The position numbers and the translations under genes were made by a program. The notes below the pieces were generated by a model. It was not told the origin of the DNA. It searched no databases and saw only the letters and a list, made by a program, of their open reading frames with translations. From DASYXT01 sp035934555 (GTDB taxonomy: Bacteria; Verrucomicrobiota; Verrucomicrobiia; Limisphaerales; UBA8199), in the NCBI GenBank assembly GCA_035934555.1, contig DASYXT010000096.1, positions 83,196 to 147,195 of the forward strand: a stretch of 64,000 nt of DNA, given 5' to 3'. How positions within the stretch are numbered: position 1 is the stretch's first letter; every line of letters starts with the position of its first letter. Shown here one piece after another: positions 1 to 8,435 of the stretch.

Positions 1-1
1 C

Positions 2-424
2 GGCTATGCCGCCACGGGCCACGCCCAACGGGCCGAGCGCCTCTTTTCGGCGCGCAGTTCCTGGCACCAGTTTCGCCGCGCTTTGGCCGAAGCCTTCGCT
101 TTACGTCCCGAATTGAAAACGCTCGCAAATGACTCGACAGTGCTCTGCCGCTGCGAAGACGTCACGCTAGGGCAAATGCGCAAGTACCAGGGCTGGCGCG
201 AGGCGAAGTTGCACACGCGTTGCGGGATGGGTGCTTGCCAGGGCCGCACCTGTGGGGTCGCGGCAAAAGCCCTTCTCGGCTGGGGGATGGAATCGGTCCG
301 GCCTCCGGTGCTGCCTGCACGCGTCCAAAGTTTAATTTCAGAAACCGTATGCAACGACTCGAAGGCCTCTCCTTTATTGGCTACGGCCGCGCCAACGCCT
401 TCACCCGCCCTCGCCCAGCGCTAA
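2..424 (+). CDS. FAD-dependent oxidoreductase, C-terminal part with BFD-like [2Fe-2S] domain (5' end outside window)
   Basis: The reading frame is open from the window edge to the stop at 422-424, so only the C-terminal 140 residues are seen. They hold a LCRCEDVT motif and, about 30 residues later, TRCGMGACQGRTCG. This is the cysteine pattern of the BFD-like [2Fe-2S] domain at the C-terminus of the large subunit of opine oxidases, HcnB and the amino-acid dehydrogenases related to them. The next gene overlaps this one by 76 nt and encodes a 2,5-dioxopentanoate dehydrogenase. I therefore infer a subunit of a D-hydroxyproline or similar imino-acid dehydrogenase. The FAD-binding part lies outside the window, so the substrate is not established. 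Confidence 0.75.
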   Translation, partial: GYAATGHAQRAERLFSARSSWHQFRRALAEAFALRPELKTLANDSTVLCRCEDVTLGQMRKYQGWREAKLHTRCGMGACQGRTCGVAAKALLGWGMESVRPPVLPARVQSLISETVCNDSKASPLLATAAPTPSPALAQR

Positions 425-1953
425 ATCCCGCGACCGGCCAACGCCTGGAACCCGGGTTCTTCGACGCGAGCATGGCCGATGTGGAAGAGGCCGCCCGACT
501 GTCTGCCAAAGCGTTTGATCAATTCAGTCGCTGGACTGTTCCGTTTCGGGCGGCCCTGCTGCGCCGCATCGCGGACCTGTTCGAAGCCAATCTGCCTGCC
601 ATCGTCGAACGCGCCAACTTCGAGACCGCCCTCCCAGCCGCTCGTCTGCAAGGCGAGGCTGCCCGCACCTGTGGCCAACTGCGCCTGTTCGCGACGCTGC
701 TCGAAGAAGGTTGGTGGCAAGAAGCGCGTATTGACCACGCCGACCCGGCTCGCAAGCCTTTGCCCAAACCGGATGTTCGCTCGATGCTCGTTCCTCTGGG
801 GCCCGTCGCCGTTTTCAGCTCGAGTAATTTCCCGCTCGCCTTTTCCGTCGCCGGTGGGGATACCGCCTCCGCGCTAGCGGCCGGCTGCCCGGTGATTGTG
901 AAACCTCACCAAGGCCATCCCGGCACTTCCGAACTGGTCGCCTCAGTTGTTAACCAGGCTGCGCGAGAATGTGGCGCGCCCGAAGGCGTTTTTTCAATGC
1001 TCTATGGCCCCGGTCGCGAGATCGGCATCGCTTTGGTTACACATCCGCTCATCAAGGCGGTCGGCTTCACCGGCTCGCGCGCGGGTGGACGCGCGTTAAT
1101 GGACGCCGCCGCCGCCCGCCCGGTGCCGATCCCGGTCTATGCCGAAATGGGCAGCATCAACCCGGTCTTTCTCCTGCCCGGAGCCCTCGAAGCCTCGGCC
1201 GAAGGTCTGGCCAGTGGCCTGCACGCTTCGGTGACCCTTGGCGTGGGGCAATTCTGCACCAATCCCGGTTTGGTGTTTGTTCCGGCCAGTCCGGCGACTG
1301 ACAAGTTCGTTCAAAAACTCCAGACCCTGATGAGTGCCACGCCCGCAGGCACCATGTTGACCGAGAGCATTTGCACCGAATACCACGCCGGGCTCAAACA
1401 GTTTTCGCAGGTCGCCGGTGTTCAACAATCGGGCTCACAAGCCGCTGCTGTGGCGGGGAACGGCTGCGCGGCTCAGGCGGCGTTGTTTGTAACCGATGCC
1501 GCGACGTTCCTGCAGAACCGGTCGCTTATGGACGAGGTTTTCGGTCCTTCGACCCTGGTGGTCCGCTGCGCTTCGCGCGGAGAAATGCTCGCGGCCGCGG
1601 AAATCCTCGAAGGCCAGCTTACGGCCACCGTTCACGCCACTGAGGAGGAATTAGCCGCGTCCCACGATCTGCTTTTGCTTCTGCAAACCAAGGCTGGCCG
1701 AGTGCTTTGTAACGGTTTTCCCACTGGCGTCGAAGTTTGCCATGCGATGGTTCATGGCGGCCCTTATCCCGCAACGGCGGACGGACGCTCCACCTCGGTC
1801 GGCACGCGCGCGCTTCAGCGATTCCTGCGTCCGGTGTGCTACCAAAACTTCCCCGATGCTACGCTCCCCGACGAGCTGAAAGAAAAAAATCCACTAGGGC
1901 TTTGTCGTTTGGTGGATGGACACATAGCCGCTGGAAAGGCCAATGGTAAATAA
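349..1953 (+). CDS. Alpha-ketoglutaric semialdehyde (2,5-dioxopentanoate) dehydrogenase
   Basis: This is a 534-residue aldehyde dehydrogenase of the KGSADH type, which oxidises 2,5-dioxopentanoate to 2-oxoglutarate with NAD(P)+ in the last step of hydroxyproline, pentose and sugar-acid breakdown. The nucleophile is Cys303 in GVGQFCTNPG, a signature of this subgroup, and the general base lies in YAEMGSINP. The cofactor motif is FSSSNFPLAFSVAGGD, and the length fits the family (about 525). The frame is open further upstream, but ATG 349 starts a protein colinear with the family, beginning MQRLEGLSFIG. The start lies inside the preceding oxidoreductase gene, so the two are translated from one message. 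Confidence 0.88.
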   Translation: MQRLEGLSFIGYGRANAFTRPRPALNPATGQRLEPGFFDASMADVEEAARLSAKAFDQFSRWTVPFRAALLRRIADLFEANLPAIVERANFETALPAARLQGEAARTCGQLRLFATLLEEGWWQEARIDHADPARKPLPKPDVRSMLVPLGPVAVFSSSNFPLAFSVAGGDTASALAAGCPVIVKPHQGHPGTSELVASVVNQAARECGAPEGVFSMLYGPGREIGIALVTHPLIKAVGFTGSRAGGRALMDAAAARPVPIPVYAEMGSINPVFLLPGALEASAEGLASGLHASVTLGVGQFCTNPGLVFVPASPATDKFVQKLQTLMSATPAGTMLTESICTEYHAGLKQFSQVAGVQQSGSQAAAVAGNGCAAQAALFVTDAATFLQNRSLMDEVFGPSTLVVRCASRGEMLAAAEILEGQLTATVHATEEELAASHDLLLLLQTKAGRVLCNGFPTGVEVCHAMVHGGPYPATADGRSTSVGTRALQRFLRPVCYQNFPDATLPDELKEKNPLGLCRLVDGHIAAGKANGK

Positions 1954-1968
1954 CCATTGCTCGATGCT

Positions 1969-2005
1969 CAATTCTCAATCAATTGATGAGCTAATTGAAG
2001 AATTG
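1969..2005. terminator. AT-rich hairpin between convergent genes
   Basis: CAATTCT and TCAATT on the left pair with AATTGA and AGAATTG on the right. This makes a 13-bp stem with a 3-nt bulge (CAA) and an 8-nt loop. It lies 15 nt after the dehydrogenase stop and about 80 nt before the end of the convergent transporter gene, which fits a bidirectional terminator. There is no clear T run, so this is tentative. Confidence 0.35.
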
Positions 2006-2085
2006 AACATTGAGTAATGCTCATCGGTGATCACGTTCGCATTTTTCCGCCTTCGATGTTGGACGTGGGACGTTGGATGTTCGTC

Positions 2086-3726
2086 TTACTTCACCCCAGT
2101 CATCAGCCTCTTAATAGGCCCGGCGCACAACAGAAGCACCACTCCCGTTGCGCCTATCGTTAGCACAATCTGCAGATATTCCCACGGCATCCGCGCCACA
2201 TTATCTGCGCTGAACGTTCCGGCAACCCGGCCCGCAATCAGGTTTCCCAGCGATGTGGCCAGAAACCAGGTGCCGAGCATTTGCCCCATCAACCGCCGCG
2301 GCGCCAGCTTGGTTACCGAGCTGAGTCCAACCGGGCTTAGGCACAATTCTCCCAAAGTGTGCAGCAGGTATGTAAACACCAGCCACGTCGGCCACACTTT
2401 ATGTCCTGCTGCGACCGCCACCGACGCCCCGGCCATCACCAGAAAACCACCGCCAAGCAGCAGCAGACCCAAGCCAAACTTCACCGGCACGGAAAAATCT
2501 CGGCCGCGCCGCCCCAACAGCAACCACAGCGCCGCGACAACCGGCGCCAACGTGATTACGAAGATCGCCCCCAGGGATTGGAACCACTCGGCCGGAACGA
2601 CCCAGTTTAACACAGCGCGTTGGGTGTAACGCGCGGCAAACAAGTTTAATGACGAACCGGCTTGTTCGAACCCCGACCAGAATATCGCCGAGGCAAAGAA
2701 CAAGATTACAATCACCGCCATCCGCTTCTTCTCAGTTTGGTGGAGGTGAAACCAGAGAAACACGCAGGCAAAGTAGGCCAAACCAATGGCGACAATGAGT
2801 TCAGTGGTTACCTCGGCCACCCGCACGGGATTGGGATGGAAAATTCCCAGGAAAGTCAGCGCCACACCCAGGCATATCGTTCCCAAAAGCCCCCACAGCA
2901 GCCACCAGTCCCGTGCGCGGGCGCCTTCCCGGTGCCCCGGCTGCAACCCGGCGTTGCCAAGGTTTTTGCCCATCACCTGGTATTGCACGAGTCCCAGCAC
3001 CATCCCCACTCCCGCAGCCGCAAAACCGTAATGCCAATTAACGCGTTCTCCCAGCGCGCCGCAAATCAGCGGCCCCAGCGCTGCCCCGAGATTAATCCCC
3101 ATGTAAAAGACCGTGAAGCCGGCGTCGCGCCGCGCACCGCCTTCCGGGTACAGCTCCCCGACCATCGTGCTGATGTTGGGCTTCAACAAACCGGTCCCAA
3201 TCACCACCAGCATCAACCCGAGGTAAAAGCATTCGACGCGCGGAATCGCCAGCGTGAAATGGCCACAGGCAATGACGAGCCCACCGTACCAGACTGAACG
3301 TCGAGCCCCCAGAAAACGGTCTGCCACCCAACCGCCCGGCAGCGCCGCCAGATAAACGCCCGCGGTGTACAGCCCGTAAATCGCGGTAGCCACCTTGTCC
3401 GTCAGCCCCAGCCCACCCCGCGCTACCGCTTCGACCATGAACAACACCAGCAGCGCCCGCATCCCGTAATAGCTGAACCGCTCCCACATCTCGGTGAAGA
3501 AGAGTGTGTAGAGACCCCGGGTATGGGCCGCAGCCCCCGAAACTGAGCCGGGGTTATTCTCGATTGCCAATTTGCCGTCCGCAACGTTCAAGGTGATTGT
3601 CGGGTTGCGCCCTGAATACTGATCGGTATTGGCGCGGCCGCATAGTCCGTTTTTAACACTGCCCTTGTCATTTACAGCCAAGACACCGCGCGGCCGGGCT
3701 ACACAACCATGGCTTACGATGGACAT
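2086..3726 (-). CDS. POT/PTR-family proton-coupled oligopeptide transporter
   Basis: The 546-residue integral membrane protein has the POT family signature LFFTEMWERFSYYGMRALLV in its first helix and the second signature GAxxGxxxADRFLGAR-like stretch (GGWVADRFLGARRS) after helix 2. About 12-14 hydrophobic segments follow, as expected for a proton-driven di- and tripeptide importer of the major facilitator superfamily. The frame runs up to 4011, but that part crosses a REP-like element and is arginine-rich. I chose ATG 3726; the roughly 50 residues between it and the first helix are still longer than usual, so a later start is possible. It converges with the aldehyde dehydrogenase, and peptide uptake would suit an organism that breaks down imino acids. 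Confidence 0.85.
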   Translation of the reverse strand: MSIVSHGCVARPRGVLAVNDKGSVKNGLCGRANTDQYSGRNPTITLNVADGKLAIENNPGSVSGAAAHTRGLYTLFFTEMWERFSYYGMRALLVLFMVEAVARGGLGLTDKVATAIYGLYTAGVYLAALPGGWVADRFLGARRSVWYGGLVIACGHFTLAIPRVECFYLGLMLVVIGTGLLKPNISTMVGELYPEGGARRDAGFTVFYMGINLGAALGPLICGALGERVNWHYGFAAAGVGMVLGLVQYQVMGKNLGNAGLQPGHREGARARDWWLLWGLLGTICLGVALTFLGIFHPNPVRVAEVTTELIVAIGLAYFACVFLWFHLHQTEKKRMAVIVILFFASAIFWSGFEQAGSSLNLFAARYTQRAVLNWVVPAEWFQSLGAIFVITLAPVVAALWLLLGRRGRDFSVPVKFGLGLLLLGGGFLVMAGASVAVAAGHKVWPTWLVFTYLLHTLGELCLSPVGLSSVTKLAPRRLMGQMLGTWFLATSLGNLIAGRVAGTFSADNVARMPWEYLQIVLTIGATGVVLLLCAGPIKRLMTGVK

Positions 3727-3766
3727 GTGGATTGGAGGTATCAGTGACTTGCAGCGGGAGCTAAAT

Positions 3767-3898
3767 AAAGCGCCAGGGGGCTGGCGCAGTCCAAAAGCTG
3801 GCGCCTCATTCGGCGTCCAATCTGGGAAGGCGTCGCGCGTGTGCTTTGGCGCTATAGGTCGCGAAGCGTCGTGGACTGCGCCAGCCCTCTGGCGCTTT
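3767..3898. repeat. REP/BIME-like pair of inverted hairpins
   Basis: The left arm (3767-3793) and right arm (3872-3898) are 27-nt inverted repeats with one mismatch, 78 nt apart. Each arm folds by itself, because GCGCCAG and CTGGCGC are complementary around a short loop, and each ends in the shared tail CAGTCCA. Two hairpins in opposite orientation between divergent genes is the layout of bacterial interspersed mosaic (REP) elements. No transposase or RAYT gene is in the window. Confidence 0.7.
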
Positions 3899-3981
3899 TT
3901 CCCAGGCGCCCTGGCATACGGGGCGGTTGGCTGGACCTGCTTTGCATCGCCAACGATCCTGCCTCTGCTTAGTCTTAGCCC

Positions 3982-4512
3982 ATGAATTCGCCCGAACACC
4001 ACACCGCTCAATCCACCGCGGCAAATCCGCGGATCAGTTTCACCATTCGCCCAGCCAGGGAATCAGATACCGCGGTCATTCTCCAACTGATCCGCGAATT
4101 GGCGGCTTACGAGCGGCTGTTAGACGAAGTCACTGCCACCGAAGCCGGTTTGCGCCAGCAGCTTTTTGGCCCTCGGCCGATGGCCGAGGTGCTGCTGGCC
4201 GAGGTGGACGGGGCGGTCGCCGGGTTCGCGCTCTTCTTTCACAATTTCTCGACCTTCGTGGGCAAGCCCGGTCTCTATTTGGAAGATATTTTCGTGCGCC
4301 CGGAATATCGGGGGCGCGGCATCGGCCGTGAGTTTTTCCGCCGGCTGGCGCGGCTGGCGCTGGAGCGAGATTGCGGCCGCATGGAATGGGCGGTGCTGAA
4401 TTGGAACCAGCCGGCGCTCGAATTTTATCGCGCCTTGGGAGCGGTGCCGATGTCCGATTGGATCGTCCAACGCCTGACGCGCGATGGGATAGCGCGCCTG
4501 GCCGATGGCTGA
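3982..4512 (+). CDS. GNAT-family N-acetyltransferase
   Basis: The 176-residue protein has one acetyltransferase domain at about 15-165. Motif A, which binds the acetyl-CoA pyrophosphate, is RPEYRGRGIGREFF, and motif B is WAVLNWNQPALEFYRALGA. The sequence around LYLEDIFVRPEYRG resembles diamine (spermidine/spermine) acetyltransferases, but the substrate cannot be read from sequence. ATG 3982 is the only reasonable start. The first 12 residues before ISFTIRPA are extra relative to the family. It is divergent from the transporter, with the REP-like element between them. Confidence 0.85.
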   Translation: MNSPEHHTAQSTAANPRISFTIRPARESDTAVILQLIRELAAYERLLDEVTATEAGLRQQLFGPRPMAEVLLAEVDGAVAGFALFFHNFSTFVGKPGLYLEDIFVRPEYRGRGIGREFFRRLARLALERDCGRMEWAVLNWNQPALEFYRALGAVPMSDWIVQRLTRDGIARLADG

Positions 4513-4633
4513 GCAAACAATGGTGAATCTTCGCCAAGAAACAAGGAGCCAAACGTCAAGCGTCCTGTCAACGTGACGGGTGAAGCTGGCACCAAAGCTT
4601 GCTTGGCCGAGGTGCCGTAATAGTGAGTCGCCT

Positions 4634-5233
4634 ATGAAAACACCTCTTGTAATCGCTCTCACCATCGGCTCGATTGCAGCCGGTTTGGCACAAACGCCTC
4701 CATCCTCCTGGGCGCCGAGCGTCCAGACGGTTGGTGGAGTGACATATCTCGTGGGCACCGCAACGGTCTTGGGTTGCCACGAAATCCAGTTCAGCCCCGT
4801 GACCACTGCAGGGACTAACCTCCAGATGACTGTCGAGGAGGTCGTTTATTACCCCTGCATCCAGTGTGTTGACTGCTATTACACAAACCTGACCGCAACC
4901 GTCCTGGGCCACTTGGCCGCCGGAGATTACCAATTGTTGGTCGACGCCTCTCTGCTGGGCGAGCCACCTTCACCCTGGCTCGTAATACACTTCACCGTAC
5001 CAACACAAAGCGGCTCAACTCTGTTCATCACGCGTGCGGACAGCAACGTGCAAATCGCGGTGAACGGAGTTCCGGCTGCGACGTACGTCTTGCAAACCTC
5101 GGCGACGCTTACGAACTGGACACCTGTGTACACGAACTCGGGCAGCGCGTTTCAGTTCAGCAGCGACGTCACAGAAGCGCCATTCCAATTCTACCGCGTT
5201 CAGGTCCAGTCGGGGACCATCCCATCACCTTAG
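4634..5233 (+). CDS. Secreted protein of unknown function with C-terminal LQTSATLTNW-type module
   Basis: The 199-residue product starts with a signal peptide (MKTPLVIALTIGSIAAGLAQ), with cleavage expected after AGLAQ. The mature part has six cysteines in its first half, including CIQCVDC. The last 70 residues carry the YVLQTSATLTNWTPV...FYRV pattern. That pattern recurs at the ends of many verrucomicrobial secreted proteins and in the subtilase of this window. The frame is open upstream to a GTG at 4580, but ATG 4634 fits the signal peptide. I do not recognise the N-terminal part. Confidence 0.65.
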   Translation: MKTPLVIALTIGSIAAGLAQTPPSSWAPSVQTVGGVTYLVGTATVLGCHEIQFSPVTTAGTNLQMTVEEVVYYPCIQCVDCYYTNLTATVLGHLAAGDYQLLVDASLLGEPPSPWLVIHFTVPTQSGSTLFITRADSNVQIAVNGVPAATYVLQTSATLTNWTPVYTNSGSAFQFSSDVTEAPFQFYRVQVQSGTIPSP

Positions 5234-5253
5234 AAAGTGGGGGACATAGCTTG

Positions 5254-5310
5254 GCATGTAGCAGCATGTAGCACCCGAAACCCTTGACGAGCATGTAGCC
5301 TATAAGCTAC
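5254..5310 (+). promoter_or_regulatory. Direct repeats and palindrome ahead of the toxin-antitoxin pair
   Basis: The 9-mer GCATGTAGC occurs three times, at 5254-5262, 5264-5272 and 5291-5299. The last copy overlaps an inverted repeat, GTAGC-6-GCTAC, at 5295-5310. TTGACG (5284-5289) and TACGAT (5308-5313) are 18 nt apart and could be -35 and -10 boxes, though this would put the transcript start almost at the ATG. Such repeats are what an autorepressing antitoxin would bind; this is inference. Confidence 0.45.
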
Positions 5311-5316
5311 GATTAA

Positions 5317-5655
5317 ATGGATGCACAACCAAAGGCCCTGTTGCTTTATCAAACGTCCGAGGGGAGGCTGCCCTTCGATGAATGGCTGCGCGAATTGGGC
5401 GACCAGAATGCCGTTGCTCGTGTCCTTGCCCGAATTGGGCGGGTGCGTCGTGGCAATCTTGGCGACTGCAAACCGGTGGGCGAGGGTGTCTCGGAATTGC
5501 GCGTGGACTACGGACCGGGCTACCGGGTCTATTTCGGCCAAAAGGGCCAGATGTTGGTCGTCCTGCTCTGCGGTGGCGACAAGCGCACCCAGAGGCGGGA
5601 TATTGCGCTGGCGCAGCAGTACTGGAGCGATTACCTGCAGCGCGAGAAAAAGTGA
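5317..5655 (+). CDS. HigB/RelE-superfamily addiction-module toxin (Gp49-like)
   Basis: The 112-residue protein matches the addiction-module killer protein family: PFDEWLRELGD near the start, RIGRVRRGNLGDCKPVGEGVSELR in the middle, and GPGYRVYFGQKG followed by LLCGGDKRTQRRDI. That family belongs to the RelE/ParE fold, whose members cleave mRNA at the ribosome or poison gyrase; which one applies here is not visible. Toxin-first order with the antitoxin 3 nt downstream is typical of HigBA-like loci. ATG 5317 gives the family length. Confidence 0.88.
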   Translation: MDAQPKALLLYQTSEGRLPFDEWLRELGDQNAVARVLARIGRVRRGNLGDCKPVGEGVSELRVDYGPGYRVYFGQKGQMLVVLLCGGDKRTQRRDIALAQQYWSDYLQREKK

Positions 5656-5658
5656 ATT

Positions 5659-5946
5659 ATGAAAAATGCTGTAGAATTTAAAACCATTCTCCAACAACAT
5701 CTCGAAAGTCCTGAGCAAGCGGCAAGGTACCTTACTGCCTGTTACGACGAAGGCCCTGACGTATTTCTGCAGGGGCTGCGGGACGTAGTGGAGGCCCATG
5801 GTGGGATGAGCCGAGCCGCGCGTCTAGCCGGCCTGAATCGGGAAAGCCTCTATCGGCAGCTCTCGCGCCGAGGCAATCCACGTCTTTCCAGCATTAAAAG
5901 CATACTTTCGGCCCTCGGCATAAAGCTGCGATTCGCCGCCGGGTAA
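5659..5946 (+). CDS. HTH (XRE-like) antitoxin of the addiction module
   Basis: The 95-residue protein has the layout of the addiction-module antidote family. An N-terminal arm (FKTILQQHLESPEQAARYLTAC) is followed by a helix-turn-helix at about 47-90, with GGMSRAARLAGLNRESLYRQL and NPRLSSIKSILSALG. It should neutralise the toxin encoded 3 nt upstream and repress the operon through the repeats before it. ATG 5659 follows directly after the toxin stop, so translation is probably coupled. Confidence 0.88.
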   Translation: MKNAVEFKTILQQHLESPEQAARYLTACYDEGPDVFLQGLRDVVEAHGGMSRAARLAGLNRESLYRQLSRRGNPRLSSIKSILSALGIKLRFAAG

Positions 5947-5967
5947 CTCTGGATTAGCTCTCGCTGT

Positions 5968-6181
5968 TTACCGCGTGATGGCGAACGGCTGGCCGCTTGC
6001 ACTGGCGTCCACGGGCAGGTTAACCTGTGCTTCCTGGCCGGTCGCGAGATTTACAGTGGTCACCACGCCGTGGTTGTTATTGACGGTGTACTGCCGCGGA
6101 ATTGAGGTCGTCAACCGCAGTGTTACTGTGTGGGCAGCCGGGTTGTCGCTTTCGATTAAGAACCCGACCTGCGAACGTCGT
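5968..6181 (-). pseudogene. C-terminal remnant of a secreted beta-rich protein
   Basis: On the minus strand a protein-like frame ends in a stop at 5968-5970. It reads GFLIESDNPAAHTVTLRL, then PRQYTVNNNHGVVTTV, then QVNLPVDASASGQPFAITR. The alternating pattern is that of a beta-sandwich end domain as found at the C-terminus of secreted enzymes. There is no start codon, and the frame dissolves above about 6180. It is probably what is left of a deleted larger gene between the antitoxin and the kinase. Confidence 0.35.
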
Positions 6182-6223
6182 CGCTGAGGCTAGCCCCCTG
6201 CGCCGCCGCAAAACGGTCTCCAT

Positions 6224-7528
6224 TCAACACCACGCCTTGAGCTCAAACCAAAAGCGACTGCCGTCCCCTGGTTGCGATTCGACTCCCACGCGGCCACCCA
6301 TCTGTTCTATCGCCTTTTTTACAATCGCCAGTCCCACGCCCGTTCCCTCCGTCGCCGCGGATAAGCGCTGGAACATCTCGAAGATCCGATCGTGAAATTC
6401 CGGTGCGATCCCGATCCCGTCATCGGCCACCAGCACGCGGACCCACCCCTTCTCCGCCCTCGTCGCGCGCACCTCGATGTGACACATCCGGTCCGGCTTG
6501 CAGAAGCGCGCAGCGTTTTGCATCAATTCCCCCAGGCATTGCGCCAGCGCAGCTTCATTGGCCAACACCGCCGGGATCATTGAGTGTATCTTCACTTCGA
6601 CTTTCGGGGGCCGCAGGTCAGGATACGTCTCCACCACATGCCGGGCCAACTCACCCACGTTCACAGGGCCAAGCGGCAATTCCCCGCGCACGACGTTCGC
6701 GTAGTTGAGCACGTCCACCACTAATCGATCCATGCGGCCGGCCGCCGTCCGCATTTTCTCGAGCAGGTCGCGCGACTGCGGGCTCAGCTTGCTCTCCACG
6801 TCCTGCGCAATGATACCGCCAAAACTGCGAATCGCCCGGAGCGGCGCGCGCAAGTCGTGGACGAGCGCATAAGACAATCGCTCGAGTTCGAGCACGGCAT
6901 CACGCAGCCGGGCCGTACGCTCATTGACCTGGCTTTCCAGGTCCACATTCGCGAGGCTCAAGGACTCTTTCGCCTCAATCAGCGCCTGTTCGGCCAGCTT
7001 GCGCGTCGTAATGTCATCCAGTACCCCGATAAACTTTGCCGCTCGCGGCGGCGTTACCGTGTCATCAAAAATGACCCGCCCGCGCCCCGCCACCCATCGT
7101 ATCGTGCCGTCTGGTCTGAGGATGCGGAATTCGGCGGCGCAAATCTCACGCGCCACGGGATCAAAAGCGCGGCCCACCGCGGCATATACGCGCTTCTGGT
7201 CCTCGGGGTGCACCGAACGATAGGCTATATCCGGCGGCGGCGCGGTCTGCCCAATTCCTAGAATCTGGCGGCACGTTGGATTGAGCTGGACTTCGTTACT
7301 CAGCAAATCGCGCTCATAAAGGCCCAACTCCGCGGTTTCCACCGCCAACCTCAACCGCGTCTCGCTCTCCCGGAGCGCTTCCTTGGCTTGCTTGCCCGCC
7401 GTCCCGTTCCGCAGATGCGCTTCCCTTCCGCGCAAGTCCACTTTACTTGCAGCAGGATGCCCTGAATCACTCTCCGGTTTCACCAGCTCAAGTGACTTTA
7501 ACCTCCCCCCAGGTCTCCGGGCGTTCAA
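6224..7528 (-). CDS. PAS-domain sensor histidine kinase
   Basis: The 434-residue protein has no membrane segments. A short coiled stretch precedes a PAS fold with PAC motif at about 58-180 (HPEDQKRVYAAV, PDGTIRWVAGRGR, GVLDDITTRK). A coiled linker leads to the dimerisation domain with phosphoacceptor His224 in SYALVHDLRAPLRAI, as in phytochrome-like kinases. The ATPase domain shows N338 (LMQNAA), DDGIGIAP, FEMFQRL and GTGVGLAIVKK. It should autophosphorylate in response to a cytoplasmic signal. No response regulator is adjacent. The start is TTG 7528; GTG 7483 is an alternative. It lies tail to tail with the remnant and the toxin-antitoxin pair. Confidence 0.9.
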   Translation of the reverse strand: MNARRPGGRLKSLELVKPESDSGHPAASKVDLRGREAHLRNGTAGKQAKEALRESETRLRLAVETAELGLYERDLLSNEVQLNPTCRQILGIGQTAPPPDIAYRSVHPEDQKRVYAAVGRAFDPVAREICAAEFRILRPDGTIRWVAGRGRVIFDDTVTPPRAAKFIGVLDDITTRKLAEQALIEAKESLSLANVDLESQVNERTARLRDAVLELERLSYALVHDLRAPLRAIRSFGGIIAQDVESKLSPQSRDLLEKMRTAAGRMDRLVVDVLNYANVVRGELPLGPVNVGELARHVVETYPDLRPPKVEVKIHSMIPAVLANEAALAQCLGELMQNAARFCKPDRMCHIEVRATRAEKGWVRVLVADDGIGIAPEFHDRIFEMFQRLSAATEGTGVGLAIVKKAIEQMGGRVGVESQPGDGSRFWFELKAWC

Positions 7529-7604
7529 GTAGGGTAAGTGACTGCCGAGGGCTGGCCATTACTCGCCGCACATAGGCGGCGGACCGAAAGACGCGCGAGA
7601 AAAC

Positions 7605-8435
7605 TCACTGCGCGGCAGCCGAGTGCTGCGAAAACCACACCCAATCCGCATTGCGCGCCCCGCCCGAAACGCTGGGATTATGCACGATTCGCGGCGGCGC
7701 GACCGGAATCGACGTTAGCGCGCCGGTCAGCCATTTATGAACTTCGGCGTGGCCATCGGCAAACGAGAACCCGCACGCGCCGGCCATATACGCCGCCGGC
7801 ACATCGGGAAAATTCCCGTTGAAGGTATCTATCTCCAGGTAGCCATCATTGAGTGAGTCCGGGTTCTCCTCCGCAAAAACAAACGCCTGCGACGGCGGCA
7901 ACGGCTGGATCAGATCGGCTTCTTTAACATATTGGCGCGCGCCGGTATCCAGATTGTGATTCTGAATGAACACCGCCCCCATCTGCCCGTTCATCGAGTA
8001 GCTGCGCAACCGCAGGCCATTGGCCGAAGGCACGTTATCCGCCGGGCACTTGTACACTCCGATTTGGTTCACGACGTATGGAGCCAGTAGCGCTGAGGTG
8101 TACAGCGCCATGTTCGTGTTCCCGGGCAACGCTCCCCAACCCTCCTCGTTGTTTGCATCCACCCACGAGCGCGCTCCCCCCGGCAGGCCCCAATTCGCCG
8201 GCGCATTCGGCAACAGGTACCCGTTAAAATCGTCCTTGTACATCAATGCCCCCAATTGCAGTTGTTTCAGGTTGCTGCGGCATTGAGTCGCGTAAGCCTT
8301 CAGCTTGGCCCGGCTCAGCGCCGGTAACAACATCGCCGCCAGAATCGCAATGATCGCGATCACCACCAGCAGCTCGATTAAGGTAAACGCCGCGCCCTCC
8401 CCGGCCGTCCTCCTCTGCCGCAATGCCTCCTTCAT
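7605..8435 (-). CDS. Pseudopilin-like protein with prepilin N-terminus and C-terminal FADGH motif
   Basis: The 276-residue protein begins with a 16-residue basic leader ending GEGAA, then FTLIELLVVIAIIAILAAMLLPALSRAKLKA. This is the prepilin peptidase site plus transmembrane helix seen in very large families of Verrucomicrobiota, Planctomycetota and Lentisphaerota. CRSNLKQLQLG follows, and GFSFADGHAEVHKWL near the end is the H-x9-DG-type tail motif. It is probably a type II secretion or type IV pilus-like minor subunit, or a surface protein anchored in the same way. It is a single gene without assembly genes nearby. Confidence 0.85.
   Translation of the reverse strand: MKEALRQRRTAGEGAAFTLIELLVVIAIIAILAAMLLPALSRAKLKAYATQCRSNLKQLQLGALMYKDDFNGYLLPNAPANWGLPGGARSWVDANNEEGWGALPGNTNMALYTSALLAPYVVNQIGVYKCPADNVPSANGLRLRSYSMNGQMGAVFIQNHNLDTGARQYVKEADLIQPLPPSQAFVFAEENPDSLNDGYLEIDTFNGNFPDVPAAYMAGACGFSFADGHAEVHKWLTGALTSIPVAPPRIVHNPSVSGGARNADWVWFSQHSAAAQ

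Noticed and set aside
2027..2629. A 200-codon plus-strand frame over the transporter gene.
   Set aside because: It is antisense to clear POT-family motifs and has no protein-like motif of its own.
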